Source: Saxidomus purpurata
Taxonomy: Eukaryota > Mollusca > Bivalvia > Venerida > Veneridae
NCBI GenBank assembly: GCA_022818135.1
Contig: JAFMSR010000015.1
Coordinates: 29,613,193-29,677,192, forward strand
Reading direction: 5' to 3'
Length of the DNA: 64,000 bases
Shown here: piece after piece, positions 1 through 10,829 of the stretch
Layout: each line of letters begins with the position of its first letter
How positions within the stretch are numbered: position 1 is the stretch's first letter
Notes under the pieces: model-generated
Databases searched by the model: none
Told to the model about the DNA's origin: nothing
What the model saw: only the letters and a program-made list of their open reading frames with translations
Position numbers and translations under genes: made by a program

Positions 1-217
1 AAAAAAAAAACAAAAAGCAATAAAAGGAATGAATAATATTTAGCAGCTCTCTAGCGTTTAATTCGTCCAGCTTGTTCTCTGCAGATTTGAGTATCCTCAG
101 CTTAACTTCCATAAGTTCTCTCTCCAGCCCTTGCTCTCTACCATCCACTTAAAGTACTGAATCTGATAATCCATCAGCACATCATTCCTGCTTCTTGGCC
201 TCTTCACAGAATTGGTG
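1..217 (-). CDS. C-terminal coiled-coil exon of the Myb/SANT-like gene, frameshifted, runs off the window
   Basis: After an acceptor-like AG at 218-219 the exon continues the reading frame of the 509-647 exon: S-V-K-R-P-R-S-R-N-D-V-L-M, then D-Y-Q-I-Q-Y-F-K-W-M-V-E. Near 150 the coding signal moves to another frame, which reads L-E-R-E-L-M-E-V-K-L-R-I-L-K and then S-A-E-N-K-L-D-E-L-N-A-R-E, a heptad-like helix that suits the C-terminal coiled coil of this family. Without the shift the protein stops at 97-99; with it the frame is open to base 1. The break is not in a homopolymer, so together with the exon 1 frameshift it suggests a decaying copy rather than only read error. The gene's 3' end is outside the window. 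Confidence 0.55.
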
Positions 218-508
218 CTTCAAAGGATTAATTGAAAAAGCTATAAGCACCAAGAACGAAGATTTTAAAATCAAAACTGAAACTAAGTTTTTAACAATAC
301 GAATAAGTGTAAAGGTGACTCAATGTGTGAAAGGTCGATTAATTTTACAAATAAAAGAACAATGTGACATACTAGAGAGGACAAAAATGCAATAAAGTCT
401 GTAAATAGTTACAAACCGTAATTATACCTATATTAACATAAACTGTTACAATAGTAGATGATATTGAACTATACAAACTGTATTTTGATTAACATTGTCG
501 TGACTTAC

Positions 509-647
509 AGTTTGCTTCCTGAAGGGCGTTTGGAACTCTTGGTGTTTGCTGTGTCTATAGGCTTGATAAAAACAGGTACTTTAGCAGGTGATATAGAAGT
601 AGGTTGTGCGTCAGCTTCCTTTTCAAGAACATCGGGCATGTCATCTA
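509..647 (-). CDS. Internal exon of the Myb/SANT-like gene
   Basis: On the minus strand an AG acceptor at 648-649 and a consensus GTAAGT donor at 503-508 bracket 139 bases that stay open. The peptide is acidic then Pro/Ser/Lys-rich (D-D-M-P-D-V-L-E-K-E-A-D, then V-P-V-F-I-K-P-I-D, then S-S-K-R-P-S-G-S-K-L), as expected for the linker between the DNA-binding domain and the C-terminal helix in MSANTD/Harbinger Myb-like proteins. The exon begins in the phase left by the 5827 donor (G plus TA) and ends with two bases, which is what the next acceptor at 217 needs. That double phase match across 5.2 kb is the main evidence that the three exons are one gene. A second upstream AG (about 658) would put a stop in frame, so the nearer AG is preferred. 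Confidence 0.65.
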
Positions 648-3161
648 CTGATGTGTTACTGATGAAATGTAAACCATCTCAACAAAACAGTTGAATATGT
701 AAATTATTCTCATAACCCTTAATCAATTCGAATCAGATCCCCATCAAAAGATTTTTCATTCAAAGGAAATTAAGAATATCAAAACAGCGCATATTATTAT
801 ATTCTGGTTAATATAATCAGACATTTTACAAATCTGTATTTTAGTGTTATGAACACTACATGGTGATATTTCCTAAACTTTTCCACGTGAAAAAAATCTG
901 CATTTTGACCAGTATCAGCTGTTAATTATTCAGTTGTGATAAAAACCCACATATAGGTGATAGGTAGGTAAGCCTGATACTGACTACGTGAAGGTCATAC
1001 ATGATAGGCCACATAACTGACCCTTAGAGTTTCAGCATGCAACATTGATATATATGTTGTGTTTTTTATCTTATAAAAACTTATGGTATAGTCTCCTTTT
1101 AATGGTAAAAATAATTATTTTCAGACTACATATTAAAGTAAAAACATGACACTTATGCGTTGTGTTTCATAAAGGGGAACCGCGTACAGTACAATTCGCT
1201 TTTAAAGTCATTGTAATATCAAACTTAGATAGAGATTAAGAGGATACAAAAAATCTTCATATTTCACAGAATATTGTTTATCATTATTATGTAAACATAT
1301 ACCGTGTGTATGACCACCTTACACTGGTATTTGCATTATTTTTAATGATCTTTTTGAGACAAATTGGTTCTTTCCGCCCATTTCCTTATTTATTTGATAT
1401 AAGCAGCTTTGACACAGATTTTATTTTTCGCGGACTGAGCTGAGATGGACAATATAAATAAAACTACTTATTAAACTGTTTATAGTAAGAATCAAGCAGT
1501 TTGTGCTTTTAATTATAGAAGAAAAAGAGCTGATACAGATGATGAAGTTTATGTGAATTTACGATGATCATGCAAATCACATGCCTTCCTATAAGAGATT
1601 TTAGAAATGCGCATTGACTGTCCGTCAATTGATCGGCCAAAATGAAAGCGAAATAGAGCATTTGACTATACGGCAGTTTATATTTTAGGCTATAACGTGA
1701 TTAAATGAAACAAAATCTAGTTTATATGCAGTGTCTGTGTTGCCGTGTCTATACCATTGATGCTTATGTATAGTTTTCCTTATAAAGTCCGATGTCAAAG
1801 AGTGAAATTTAACTGAATCGGCCAAAAAGAATGTAACTTGAGAATGTCCGCTTTCTCTAGGCTACTTGCTACTCCTGACGAAAGTGTCCCTATTCTTTTC
1901 TTCTTCTTTTTTTTGAATTAGCGCCGATATTCATTATTTTCATATATAGTGCTTAGTATATTTTGTTGCTGTACATAGATGGAAAAAAATGCTACTGTAA
2001 AATTCTCCGCATTAAGATGATCCTCTAATTGTACATAATACATCTTGTTAGAATTTTTCAGACTCCCATTTTTTGCCACATTTTTTTATATAAAAACATG
2101 ATGTTAATTTGTTAGCTATATACTTTGTTTAGGAAGGTCAAGGCTTTATTCGGGTATTTTCCGTATTATATGTCTCTAATTTATTTTAAAAAAAATATTC
2201 ATAGAAAGCATGCATATGTGTCTGTGAAGCGTACATTTATTTATGAATAGTGTCAAATCCAACTTTAGAAACCATGAAGAACCTATAGCTATATAATACA
2301 TGACACTGTGCTATATATGTTTTCACAACGCCTGACGATGACATAAGACACACAAATGACACGTTGCCATAGAGATCCAGTAAGGTATCTTGTCCCCTAG
2401 GGCATAAAGCACAATATAACTTGGAGTTAATTAATCCATGTAACATCCTGTTTATAGACTAATTGGTCAATCGTTATAGATGACCACTTTGAATGAATTG
2501 CATAACGTGGCGTATGACACACATCAAGCTTTGATTAAATCTACATGATCAATCTATTCCTCAAAAATTTTTATGACCAAATTAAATGATACCCTTGATA
2601 TACGGATGCAGATAAGACAGAATATTTTTAAATTTCAGATAGCTGAGTTTCTTTTTACTTTAGAGGCTACAACAAATGTCTGAAACAAAGGAAATTTTAA
2701 TTCGATATTTTGAAGTATTTGTTTTCTTTAATTTTAACGTTTTCCACTAATCTTTTTTTTTTGAAATAATGAGTAATTGCAGACGTAAACCTGGCGTGTG
2801 GGCATTTCAAGCAAGCAGTTGCTCAGCTAAGATAATATACAATTAATTAGGCATGTTTTATAATGTGTTATTGAATATTTCAATACAACGCTTTTTTGAT
2901 CGATTGATTTATCAATCGGGCCAATGTGAACAGAGTATAGCTTCCTTACGGCCGAACGCGTTACATACAAACAAGTAGTTCCATATATTCAGTTGTTACG
3001 AATTATATTGTGTCCTGTTTTAAAAATTATATAGTAACAAATCTAAATAATATCAAAACATTTCAGAATAGCATAATATTATATTGTTGTTTTTCTTTTA
3101 ATTTCTTACTAAAAATCAACGCGGTATCTGTTCTGTATAAAACTATTTTCCTATGCGGTTT

Positions 3162-3412
3162 TGACAACTAGTCAGACCGGAGACACTAAAAGACAACTAG
3201 TCAGGCCGATTGATGTTATGTCTTTTATCAGATATTGTGTTTGTGATCATAAACTAGCAGAACATCATAATACGTTATGGAACCACAAGGTACTCTTGAA
3301 TTTTAAACTACAAAACTCGGAATTTAACATAAAAAACAACAATTTTTTTGTAACTTGCCAACGCCTCTCTCATCAAAAGTGCTCGACCTGACTAGTTGTC
3401 ATTTAGTGTCTT
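3162..3412. mobile_element. MITE-like element with ACTAGTTGTC terminal repeats
   Basis: GACACTAAAAGACAACTAG followed by TCAGGCCG (3182-3208) is mirrored by CGACCTGACTAGTTG followed by TCATTTAGTGTCT (3384-3411), an inverted repeat of about 29 bases. On the left side a second copy of the inner motif, TGACAACTAGTCAGACCGG, lies at 3162-3180. The body of roughly 175 bases has no coding sequence. This is the structure of a short non-autonomous DNA transposon. The superfamily is unknown because no clear target-site duplication was found. Confidence 0.6.
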
Positions 3413-3901
3413 TAAAGATATGCCGAAACACTAGTCTAAAATACGCCTTTATGGTATAAAACTGATACTTATCAGCAAAATAACTTTACAGAGGCACTTG
3501 TAGATGTCTTTTTGAAATATGACAACATATTTTCATGCTTTAAACACGTTGTAATTCTTGTATTTTATGTAAATGCGTGGTTCGAAAATGGTGCGAAAAT
3601 GTCCGCATTTTGCCGCAGTCGGTTCGTACCTGGGTACGAATAACTGTAAGAAATCACATAGACCTACATGTCTTGAATACGATTTTTAAATGTAGACAGA
3701 AATGCAATAATCTAAAGGGAAAATCAAATTCATTTCTCTGGATAATGCTGTCATTTACAAAGAACAGATATTAACTCAATATAAATACAAATAGGATTTA
3801 TTGTATTGTAACTAAAACTTTCAAACTTTACCACGATTCTTTTGCTACACAAAATTTGGGCGGGTACATTCAAACATACATTAATTATATTGTATCAATA
3901 T

Positions 3902-3942
3902 TATCATCGTCATCATCATCATCATCATCATCATCATTATTA
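3902..3942. repeat. (TCA)n microsatellite
   Basis: About 12 consecutive ATC/TCA units, slightly imperfect at both ends. Confidence 0.9.
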
Positions 3943-4375
3943 GTTGTTACGAAATACTACTAGAGTTTAGTATATGTTAAATATAAAAGATAATAGCCTG
4001 CTATTAAAACATTCAGTTGTTGTTTTAGACAAGTTATGAAAATTTAAAACAGTATGGTAGAAAGGCTGGTAATAACTAGGGGTGCGCAATACACCGCGTA
4101 TATTGCAATTCGCAGTATTTTGGAAGCACACACGGGAATAGTTAATGTCAGCTGCAAGTACTTGTTCTACAATAGGTATTTACTGAATCAATTTATAACA
4201 AAAGATTGATTTATCCATTTTTAGTTTTTTCTTTGAAAAACAGAAGAGCCATTTTCATAACCTTCTTGACGTCAGTCGGCACTGTCGACTGAATCTGGTT
4301 AAGCTTTCTTTAAATTCACTTTCTCGGTAACCATTAAAGCCTTGAAACTTCAGACAATTGCTTGTCATCATACAA

Positions 4376-4617
4376 TGGCATGTGTGGCCGAGTGGTTAAG
4401 GTCACTGACTGATGTTTACTTGTCCCTCACCGTTGTAGGTTCGTGCCCTACTTGGGTTGAACTTTTTTATGTCTGGGAGCTATCTAGGTTCTACCCAGGT
4501 GCCCGCTCGTGACTGAAATAATGCCAGAATTGGCACCTAGGGTATTCCTCCTCCATGAAAGCTGGAAGTTACCATATTACCTTAGCTGTTGAGTGCGACG
4601 TTAAATCCGAATCAATC
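4376..4617 (+). mobile_element. tRNA-derived SINE, family 1
   Basis: The head carries a near-perfect pol III A box, TGGCCGAGTGG at 4385-4395, and a B box, GGTTCGTGCCC at 4438-4448, one base off consensus and at the usual spacing of a tRNA-Ser/Leu-like head. The body continues through AGGTTCTACCCAGGTGCC and GAAAGCTGGAAGTTACCAT and ends GAGTGCGACGTTAAATCC, a tail I associate with molluscan SINEs of the core/Meta-domain type. Family naming is from memory. It sits in the intron of the Myb/SANT-like gene. A target-site duplication was not clear. Confidence 0.7.
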
Positions 4618-4940
4618 CATAGGCACAATACAATCAACCCTATGGGCATATCCCATAACTTTTGAATGACATTAAAAGTTACTATGAATTTTTGTTTAGT
4701 TTTGTCAAAATCCATTTCTGAGTTACCATTAACAGCTTAATACTTCAATGGGTAGTTGAAAATAGTCACTGAATGGAAAATGTAAGCACATGGGTTCCTA
4801 TCTCAAAAGTAAAGTTTACACAAATGGTTAAAGGTAAAAAATGTGGACATTTGTGTCTCCAGTTTATAACTTTACTCGTGCAAGGGTTGTCCTGATATTT
4901 ACACATGTATGTATACAGTCCTTGTTGTCCTGATATTTAC

Positions 4941-5085
4941 ACATGTATGTGTGCAGACTGCGTTGTTCAGAGACAATCGATCCTCCAGCACTTTCAGTCC
5001 TTTGATTTGGAAGTGTTACTTTCACGTGTCCGTCGCTGTAGATGTCATGGACGTTGATTACAATATTCCACGGCAGTATACACTT
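4941..5085 (-). other. Weak exon-like ORF, unrecognised
   Basis: A minus-strand acceptor (CTACACTACAG at 5086) is followed by about 48 open codons (I-V-I-N-V-H-D-I-Y-S-D-G-H-V-K-V-T-L-P) up to a possible GTAAAT donor at 4940. It does not join in frame with the Myb/SANT-like exon at 5827, so it is not a missing exon of that gene. An open run of this length can arise by chance. Confidence 0.2.
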
Positions 5086-5826
5086 CTGTAGTGTAGACTT
5101 CCGTAATTATATCAAAACAGCGATATCTTTTTCTGTCATTTATTTTTGAGACATAAATATGCATTATATAACCAAAAAATCATAAAGGTACCAGTATACA
5201 TTGGAGTCTTCCTTGGGGTCTTGGCGAGTTCACCAGGGGAGAAATCCCACGATCGGCCGGGAATATAAACATTTTAAAAAAATACACAAACTACTTTTAA
5301 AGTAGAATTATGGTCCTGTACAATACTAAATGTGCTGGGTTTTTTTTTTTAAAAAAATACTACAGAGAGAAAAGGGTAAGATAGAACGAGAATCATCAAT
5401 GAAGGAAAGAAGAGAAATGAAAGGTGGAAGACGGAAAATCTCACAAAGCCTGATCAAAGTTAGGTCTTTGATTATAGCAACAACTAACACATATATATTA
5501 TATAGGAAATTATGTATTCACTTCCACTTCAAACATTAAAAGAAACTTTATAATATTTAGTTTATTTTGGCGATAAATAATGCCTATACTGTATCAATAC
5601 ACGCTCGGCATATGGCCGAACTCAATACAGTTGACGGCCACGCTATTTTTAGTAACGGAAAATCCCGGATGTGACGACACACTAAAACCTCCTATTAGTA
5701 TCAGGTATTTCCAAAGATAAAAATAGAACGTATTGTGCTCTAAAAATAGACATGCAGACGACGGATATAAACAGTGTCCTAAATGTATGATGTTCTCTCT
5801 AAATGATATACTAAATGCTCATATAC

Positions 5827-6266
5827 CTGTCTCATCAGAGTCCAGTCCACCTTCAATTCCCGAAAAAGATGCACAATCTGCAAACATTTCACCTATTCTT
5901 TCAGACTGCTGACTTGCACTAGTGAAAGGGCCCCCTCCTGTCTTCTGCCTGCTCAGTTTTTCTTTTGTTATTTCATCCTTTACCTTTCGTTTCAAATTGG
6001 CCATTTTCTCCATGCACGTTTTCTCAGATCTGTGAGCATACCCAAGACAGGACACTTGCCTGCTAATTTCCTTCCAAATTTGCCCCTTCATATTGTTTGT
6101 CACTTGGTTTGTCAACTTACTATTCAAAACTTCAAAATTTTGTTTCACAAGTTCTTCAAGTTTAAAAGTTCCATTGGTATTAAAATTTGTTGATCTAACT
6201 TGTTTACTGATAGATTTTTTTTTTATTTTTCTGAGAAGACACTGAAGTGGTGTTTTCAGACTTCAT
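5827..6266 (-). CDS. Myb/SANT-like DNA-binding protein, first coding exon (frameshifted)
   Basis: The reading frame from about 6220 down to 5827 encodes a Myb/SANT-like DNA-binding domain of the type found in NAIF1/MSANTD proteins and in the Myb-like accessory protein of PIF/Harbinger transposons. Supporting residues are W-K-E-I-S, G-Y-A-H-R-S-E-K-T-C, K-M-A-N-L-K-R-K and the K-T-G-G-G-P turn that follows the domain in this family, then S-F-S-G-I-E-G-G-L-D-S-D-E. The likely start is the ATG at 6264-6266, but an A10 run at about 6215-6224 puts that ATG out of frame with the domain, so there is one frameshift or a homopolymer error. The exon ends at a good donor (CAG/GTATAT at 5827/5826) in phase 1, matching the exon at 509-647. 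Family and strand are seen directly. Whether this is a host gene or part of a Harbinger element is inference; the terminus-like DNA at 6300-6493 favours the element. Confidence 0.78.
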
Positions 6267-6299
6267 GTTGACAACAAGCAGGAAGTGGAATTCTGGGAT

Positions 6300-6493
6300 G
6301 GAAAGTAACATTTAACAGACTGTTAACTTTAGTTTTATTTAGTATTTAACATGGGCGTTAGTTAACATACATGTTAAATTGTTTTGAGCAACAGAATTTT
6401 AACAGTCTGTTAAGTAACAGTTGGTTAGTCACTTTAGCCGACCGTTAACTTAACAGGGTGTTAAATTTAACGGCCTTTCGAACAACTGGGTCC
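6300..6493 (-). mobile_element. PIF/Harbinger-like terminal region with repeated Myb-type motifs
   Basis: Read on the minus strand this stretch starts GGACCCAGTTGTTCGAAAGG, which resembles PIF/Harbinger and related MITE ends, and then runs directly towards the Myb/SANT-like exon at 6266. It holds repeated inverted AAC-x-G units: TAACAGACTGTTA at 6312-6324, GTTAAC...GTTAA at 6361-6377, TTAACAGTCTGTTAA near 6400-6414, and several more at 6441-6473. No matching opposite terminus and no transposase exon were found, so if this is an element it is incomplete. Target-site duplication is not clear. Confidence 0.4.
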
Positions 6494-6499
6494 AGTTAT

Positions 6500-7300
6500 C
6501 AAATCTGTCATCACAACATAATATTGTATCACATTGATGTGACCCAGGAAGCTGCTTCTAAATGTTAAGTTTATAAAGTCTAGACTTTCCTCATAACCAG
6601 CATGTAGCACAACTGAACGGATATTGATTCCTTCATAGTAAATGGGTTATAATTTTGATGTCTCCTTGCAACATTTGTTCTCTGGTAGCCATAATATCGA
6701 TATCTATTTATCTAACCTTCAGTTGCAAAGTCATTTTTCTGTTTTATGTTGTAAATACTGACCTACTCTTAAATTTTATTTTCACCAAATTTCTCCAAGG
6801 CAAGTTTTGATATTTCTATTAGTTTCAAACACTGTTGAGTGCTACGAATAGTTGTACTCTTGCTTCAATTATAAATGACATAGATTGTGACACGTAATTA
6901 CGTGAGCTGTACATCTAACATCTTACACCAAATTTGAATTAAACTCATACCATAAGCAACACGTAGTTGTTACACTGTAGATGATACAGCTTTCATGTAT
7001 TTGTCGCACTTTTATTAGTAATTACATATTCCTATATTTTTGTACAAGAATTATCCGTTACGTAACATCATAACAAGGACACATGTTAGAGGAAAGTTGG
7101 AGCCACTAAATGTTTGCATTGTACTGCTTTTGCGTAACGGATACTTCTTGTACAATTGTACCTGTTCATTTAACTAAACTACCTGAATCAATTAATCACG
7201 GTCACAACTGTGTTATAAAAATAGTAGACATATTTAAAATTGTGTAGTGTATTTTAAAATAACAATTTATTTAAATATTAAGACATACACTTACTTTTAC
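6500..7300. other. No recognisable feature
   Basis: AT-rich DNA between the Harbinger-like end and the start of the long duplicated segment. No ORF, splice-site pair or repeat structure could be supported. Confidence 0.5.
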
Positions 7301-7692
7301 CGTTATCTATTTCTTAATAAAAAATGGGAAACAGCTTAAACTCAAATAAACAAACATTTTCCGGAATATATGTAAGTGCCGCTTATTAATGTATTTTACC
7401 TTCAAAATGACTTTTGACATTAAATTTTGTGAATTTATAAGGGGTATTTTTCTAGGAATCATTAGAGCTTGAAGTAAACGGGGAATTTATTTCGCCATTA
7501 GTGTCGTTTAGAAATAGAAATATATCATAATCATTGAAGAGACCAGATACTAGAAATAGGAGATGATATGAAAGTATTGAACGTCGGTTCATTGAGAAAC
7601 TGGTCATAAGCTAAAGAATAAGTCATGTAGCGAAGTTTGTCAATAATCGAACTTCACCAATAATATTGCTAAATACATTTCTTTCTTGTTTG

Positions 7693-7854
7693 CTAACGAT
7701 AGCTCAAGAAATGCCGCTGTGTTGGTTTACACTTTTCCAAACACAGCAATTTTGTTAAATCAGGGGCAATAACTCTGTAAATACTCGACGGAACAAGTCG
7801 ATTAGTGAACTCATCAGATAATTTGAAGCCATATACGTTACGGTAGGTTTCCAT
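7693..7854 (-). CDS. Small ORF conserved between duplicated segments, copy 1 (hypothetical)
   Basis: An ATG-started ORF of 53 codons on the minus strand. Its first 23 codons align without gaps to an ATG-started ORF at 27440-27550 in the paralogous segment; shared residues are N-V-x-G-F-K-x-S-D-E-x-T-x-R-L-V-P-S. The inverted copy near 54.03-54.1 kb keeps S-D-E-F-T-Y in a plus-strand frame. After residue 23 the two ORFs part company through indels. There is no known domain. It may be an exon relic or a chance ORF in a well-conserved block. Confidence 0.25.
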   Translation of the reverse strand: METYRNVYGFKLSDEFTNRLVPSSIYRVIAPDLTKLLCLEKCKPTQRHFLSYR

Positions 7855-8374
7855 TTAGATTGCTCTAGAAGCGAATATTCCACAGTACAGAATGATGTCA
7901 TATATTTGTCGATCTTAAAAACTTGTTAACCTGCAGCTCATAAAAAATGACAATCACGCATCAAATCTAAAGAAGACTCAAACAAAAACTTAAATTCTGT
8001 GAGACAAGATTACAAGACTAATTTTCAAGTATAAGTTTGGATTTCTTCCTGTTGCTACAACACAGCACTCTAATTTGCAGTTATTCATTTTTCCAGAACT
8101 ATTACAAAAGCTGATCAGGAAATCGTGCTTTATCATGGCCTCTTATGCTTGTCTTTACTATAATAGTGTTTAAAGCAACATTACACACATTAAATAACTT
8201 TAAATATGCTCTTTGGGAGTACTATACCAACAGATATGTGTAGTACTACTTTTGGTTCCGTATCTCATCGTTTTAAGGTTAAGAAGTGCATTGGACAATA
8301 ATACAATGCTGGTAATTGAATTTCGCTATTTAATATACAATAGCAGACGACAGTATCAAAATACAATCTTGACA

Positions 8375-8444
8375 AAGCCATTCGTCTACTGATTCTGTCT
8401 TGTAGCGGATATAAAGTTGTCAAGGCAGTAGACTTTGAAACTTG
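8375..8444 (+). pseudogene. Signal-peptide-like exon relic, copy 1
   Basis: The frame reads A-I-R-L-L-I-L-S-C-S-G-Y-K-V-V-K-A-V-D and then stops. It is homologous to blocks at 21090-21189, 28110-28249 and, inverted, 53219-53362, all sharing S-G-Y-K-V-V. The hydrophobic run followed by a small-residue cleavage-like site suggests a secretory signal peptide. No in-frame ATG remains, and a deletion plus a 1-base insertion relative to the 28.1 kb copy breaks the frame after V-D. Confidence 0.35.
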
Positions 8445-8900
8445 ATTGATATATATCATGTATCTTATTTTTTTTTTTAATAAAATGATTTATTGTCACG
8501 TAGTCCCTGACCTTAGCTCGATTTTTATTTGCTACACACTAACAATAACATACTGGTTTTTCCTTTCGAAAGAATAGAGTAAAGACAAAATAAAGAAATT
8601 GATATGAATACTCAACGGCGACACGCATGTTTCATGCCACTTGCTTGTATTAAAGTTTGGAGAACTAGTCTTCAGTGTGTATGCACTCTAAGAGAATGGC
8701 TCAGATTATTGAAAATTGATACGGCAATTATCAAATCTTTTATGACCTTTAAAGCTTTTACAAAAACATTATAGCACTCAAATGGAATTATGTTTGCTTC
8801 TCAAAGACATATATTCTCCGTTGACAGACCCTGTGCAAATGAACTGCAAATTATGTATTTATCTAAATATTTTTGCAATTCTCCTTGTAATGTCATATTT

Positions 8901-9080
8901 AGCTTATACTTATTTATTTTAGCTTGATTGTGAAGAAAGCTTTGAGCTTATCGAGTCAATCTCGAGTCCGCTTCCTGGAAAAACCAGTACTAGTGACATT
9001 CGTGACCGTGGTGGGGCTCGAACCCGCAACCTCCGGGATAAGTGGCAGACATCTAAACCTCTACACTACCGCTCCACTTC
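8901..9080 (-). mobile_element. tRNA-derived SINE, family 2, full length with target-site duplication
   Basis: On the minus strand an A-box-like GCGGTAGTGTAGAGG (9058-9072) and a perfect B box GGTTCGAGCCC (9014-9024) lead a body that ends CTTTCTTCACAATCAAGC plus an A/T-rich tail. The element is flanked by the 11-base direct repeat ATGTCATATTT at 8890-8900 and 9081-9091. The paralogous segment at about 28.69-28.71 kb has the uninterrupted sequence TTTGTAATGTCATACTTTA, which is the empty site. The insertion therefore postdates the segmental duplication. Confidence 0.85.
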
Positions 9081-9408
9081 ATGTCATATTTGAACAGATA
9101 TTCCTCTAGTTTGATAACGCAGCTTGGCTGTTGCCAAAGTTATATAAACGATCATTGCCTAGAGAATCTACGGAAGTTAAATAAGAAAGTTACGGTAGAG
9201 AAGTCTTACTTTTAAAATCTTAACGCAAATCCGTTGTATTTCTACTACTAATTTAAACATATACTGGCAAATAACCATATCCTTAAATATCTAGGATTTT
9301 TATCCGCCTTGTAGAAAATAACTTCGTACAGTCGTCATGCTACACTCTAAAATATATTCGTGCTCTATACACAATTGTATTATCTTTCTTCATTTTCTTC
9401 ATTCATTC

Positions 9409-9460
9409 ATTCATTCATTCATTCATTCATTCATTCATTCATTCATTCATTCATTCATTC
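9409..9460. repeat. (CATT)n microsatellite
   Basis: About 13 uninterrupted ATTC/CATT units. Confidence 0.95.
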
Positions 9461-9582
9461 GTTTATTGTATAAATGTTGGTCACATTGTAAATAAGTCAA
9501 ATGTTTTGTACATTTACTTAATGAGTTTACCTTCTATAAATAAAGATCTTATTATTATTTTTATTATTATTATTATTATTAT
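9461..9582 (+). mobile_element. Possible non-LTR retrotransposon 3' end with AATAAA and (TTA)n tail
   Basis: TTGTAAATAAGTCAAATG, then CTATAAATAAAGATCTTA followed by repeated TTA to 9582, resembles the 3' end of a LINE whose tail is a short tandem repeat. No reverse transcriptase frame remains upstream, so this is at most a severely truncated copy. Confidence 0.3.
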
Positions 9583-10770
9583 CTTCAAGTATTTATTTTT
9601 ACATATTGATAATAAATTCTTGACCTGGTCGAATTAATTTGTTTATAGCAAGCTCAAAAGCCATCCATTTAGAAAGACGTTGGTCAGAAGCATTTAAAAA
9701 TCAGAACTGTCGTGTTTCAATAATATATCAAAATCTAGCTGTAGACCCCTTATTATGGTTAAAAAATAAAAACACGTTTAATCTAAACGTTGTAAGGCTG
9801 AACACTGATTTCGTTAAGTTGTTCATTAATATTTCAACTGCAAATTTACAGAGAGACGCATCTCTTTCATTTAAACTACCGGTATTATGGACACGATGCA
9901 TAATATTTAACTGTTACATAGGGACAGAACAATCACAATATCAACAAAATCCGACCTCCACTTAAAAAAATACAGAAAAATGAAGGACCACAGAAACTCA
10001 GTGAAAGCCTGGTATGAACTACTTTTTAACTTACATACTATAAGATATACTCTCTTTGTCCACCTCCTCCAATTCCTTAAAACCAGCTTATGTAAGTAAT
10101 TAACCTAAAAACAAGAAAAAGAGAAAATTTGACCTCCGGTAAAGGTCGTGATGTTGTCCTTGTAGCAATTCCTACATCTAATAAAAGCATCCACTACTTC
10201 TCTTAATGGGTACAACATTACGTTCCATATATGTAAATATATCATAATTGGAATAATCATATGTTACATGGACGATAAGTAAATGTAAAGAAGAAATCGT
10301 CAGCAATTTTAGTAAAAAGCAAATGCACCAAGGATAAACTTAAGAGTTTTTACAAATCCTTCTAGTGCCAACTAACATATTATTAGTACTTGTTAAGACC
10401 ATCTTCTCGCAATAAAGTTAATTTTGCTTTTTGTCTCGTTGTGATGTCGAATTCCAGTGATCGAATAAATATCTTACGAATCGATTTGTATATCACTAGG
10501 AAAAGGTTTTCTAAACACTGGAAATTGAGGTTTATTTTAATTGAAAAACTTATAAAAGTACACTTCACTCTTACTACTTGATTATTTAATACCAACAGTT
10601 GTTTGATTGTACCTCTTCTTGTTACGTGTTGGTATAATGGTATAAACTATTTAGACTGGTTTCGAATATTATACCAAATGCTGAGCTGACAATTTGCTCT
10701 GAGTGTTTATGAATGCACCTTTTGAATTTTGCGCCATTCAACTTTGTATAGCGAGATTTCAACATACATG

Positions 10771-10778
10771 ACGTCACG
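10771..10778. promoter_or_regulatory. Palindromic CRE (TGACGTCA)
   Basis: A full cAMP-response element inside a locally GC- and CpG-richer patch (10750-10830), about 35 bases upstream of a possible start exon at 10811. Eight bases can occur by chance, so position is the only extra support. Confidence 0.35.
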
Positions 10779-10810
10779 TCTCGCACGCACAACAAGGGGT
10801 AAACTCAGCA

Positions 10811-10829
10811 ATGGCGGACAAACACGGAG
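10811..10829 (+). CDS. Candidate first coding exon (ATG to donor), unrecognised
   Basis: GCAATGGCGGACAAACACGG has a favourable context (G at -3, G at +4), encodes M-A-D-K-H-G and runs straight into a donor, GAG/GTAAAA at 10829/10830. It follows a CpG-richer patch with a CRE in otherwise AT-rich DNA. It has no counterpart in the paralogous segment at 30.5-30.9 kb, so it arrived or was retained only here. No downstream exon could be paired with it. It might be the 5' end of a gene whose other exons were not recognised, or of a transposon. Confidence 0.25.

Larger units (their letters stand above)
648..5826. other. Long intron of the Myb/SANT-like gene, mostly unannotated AT-rich DNA
   Basis: Apart from the MITE (3162-3412), the TCA microsatellite (3902-3942), the SINE (4376-4617) and a weak exon-like ORF (4941-5085), nothing is recognisable here. 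A 27-base piece is directly repeated at 4886-4912 and 4924-4950. The ORFs of 60-76 codons on either strand in this stretch have no domain signature. Confidence 0.5.
9120..10700. other. No gene; duplicated background DNA
   Basis: Apart from the CATT and TTA repeats, this stretch matches 28.74-30.1 kb only in patches (for example 9840-9870 with 29190-29230). The ORFs here and in the paralogue have neither domains nor shared reading frames. Confidence 0.45.

Noticed and set aside
2237..2446. 69-codon minus-strand ORF with several cysteines
   Set aside because: No splice signals, domain or paralogous copy supports it.
5590..5650. Short palindrome CTCGGCATATGGCCGA
   Set aside because: The arms are only about 7-16 imperfect bases, within what chance allows.
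9397..9582. CRISPR-like regular spacing
   Set aside because: It is simple CATT and TTA microsatellite sequence in an animal genome; there are no unique spacers.
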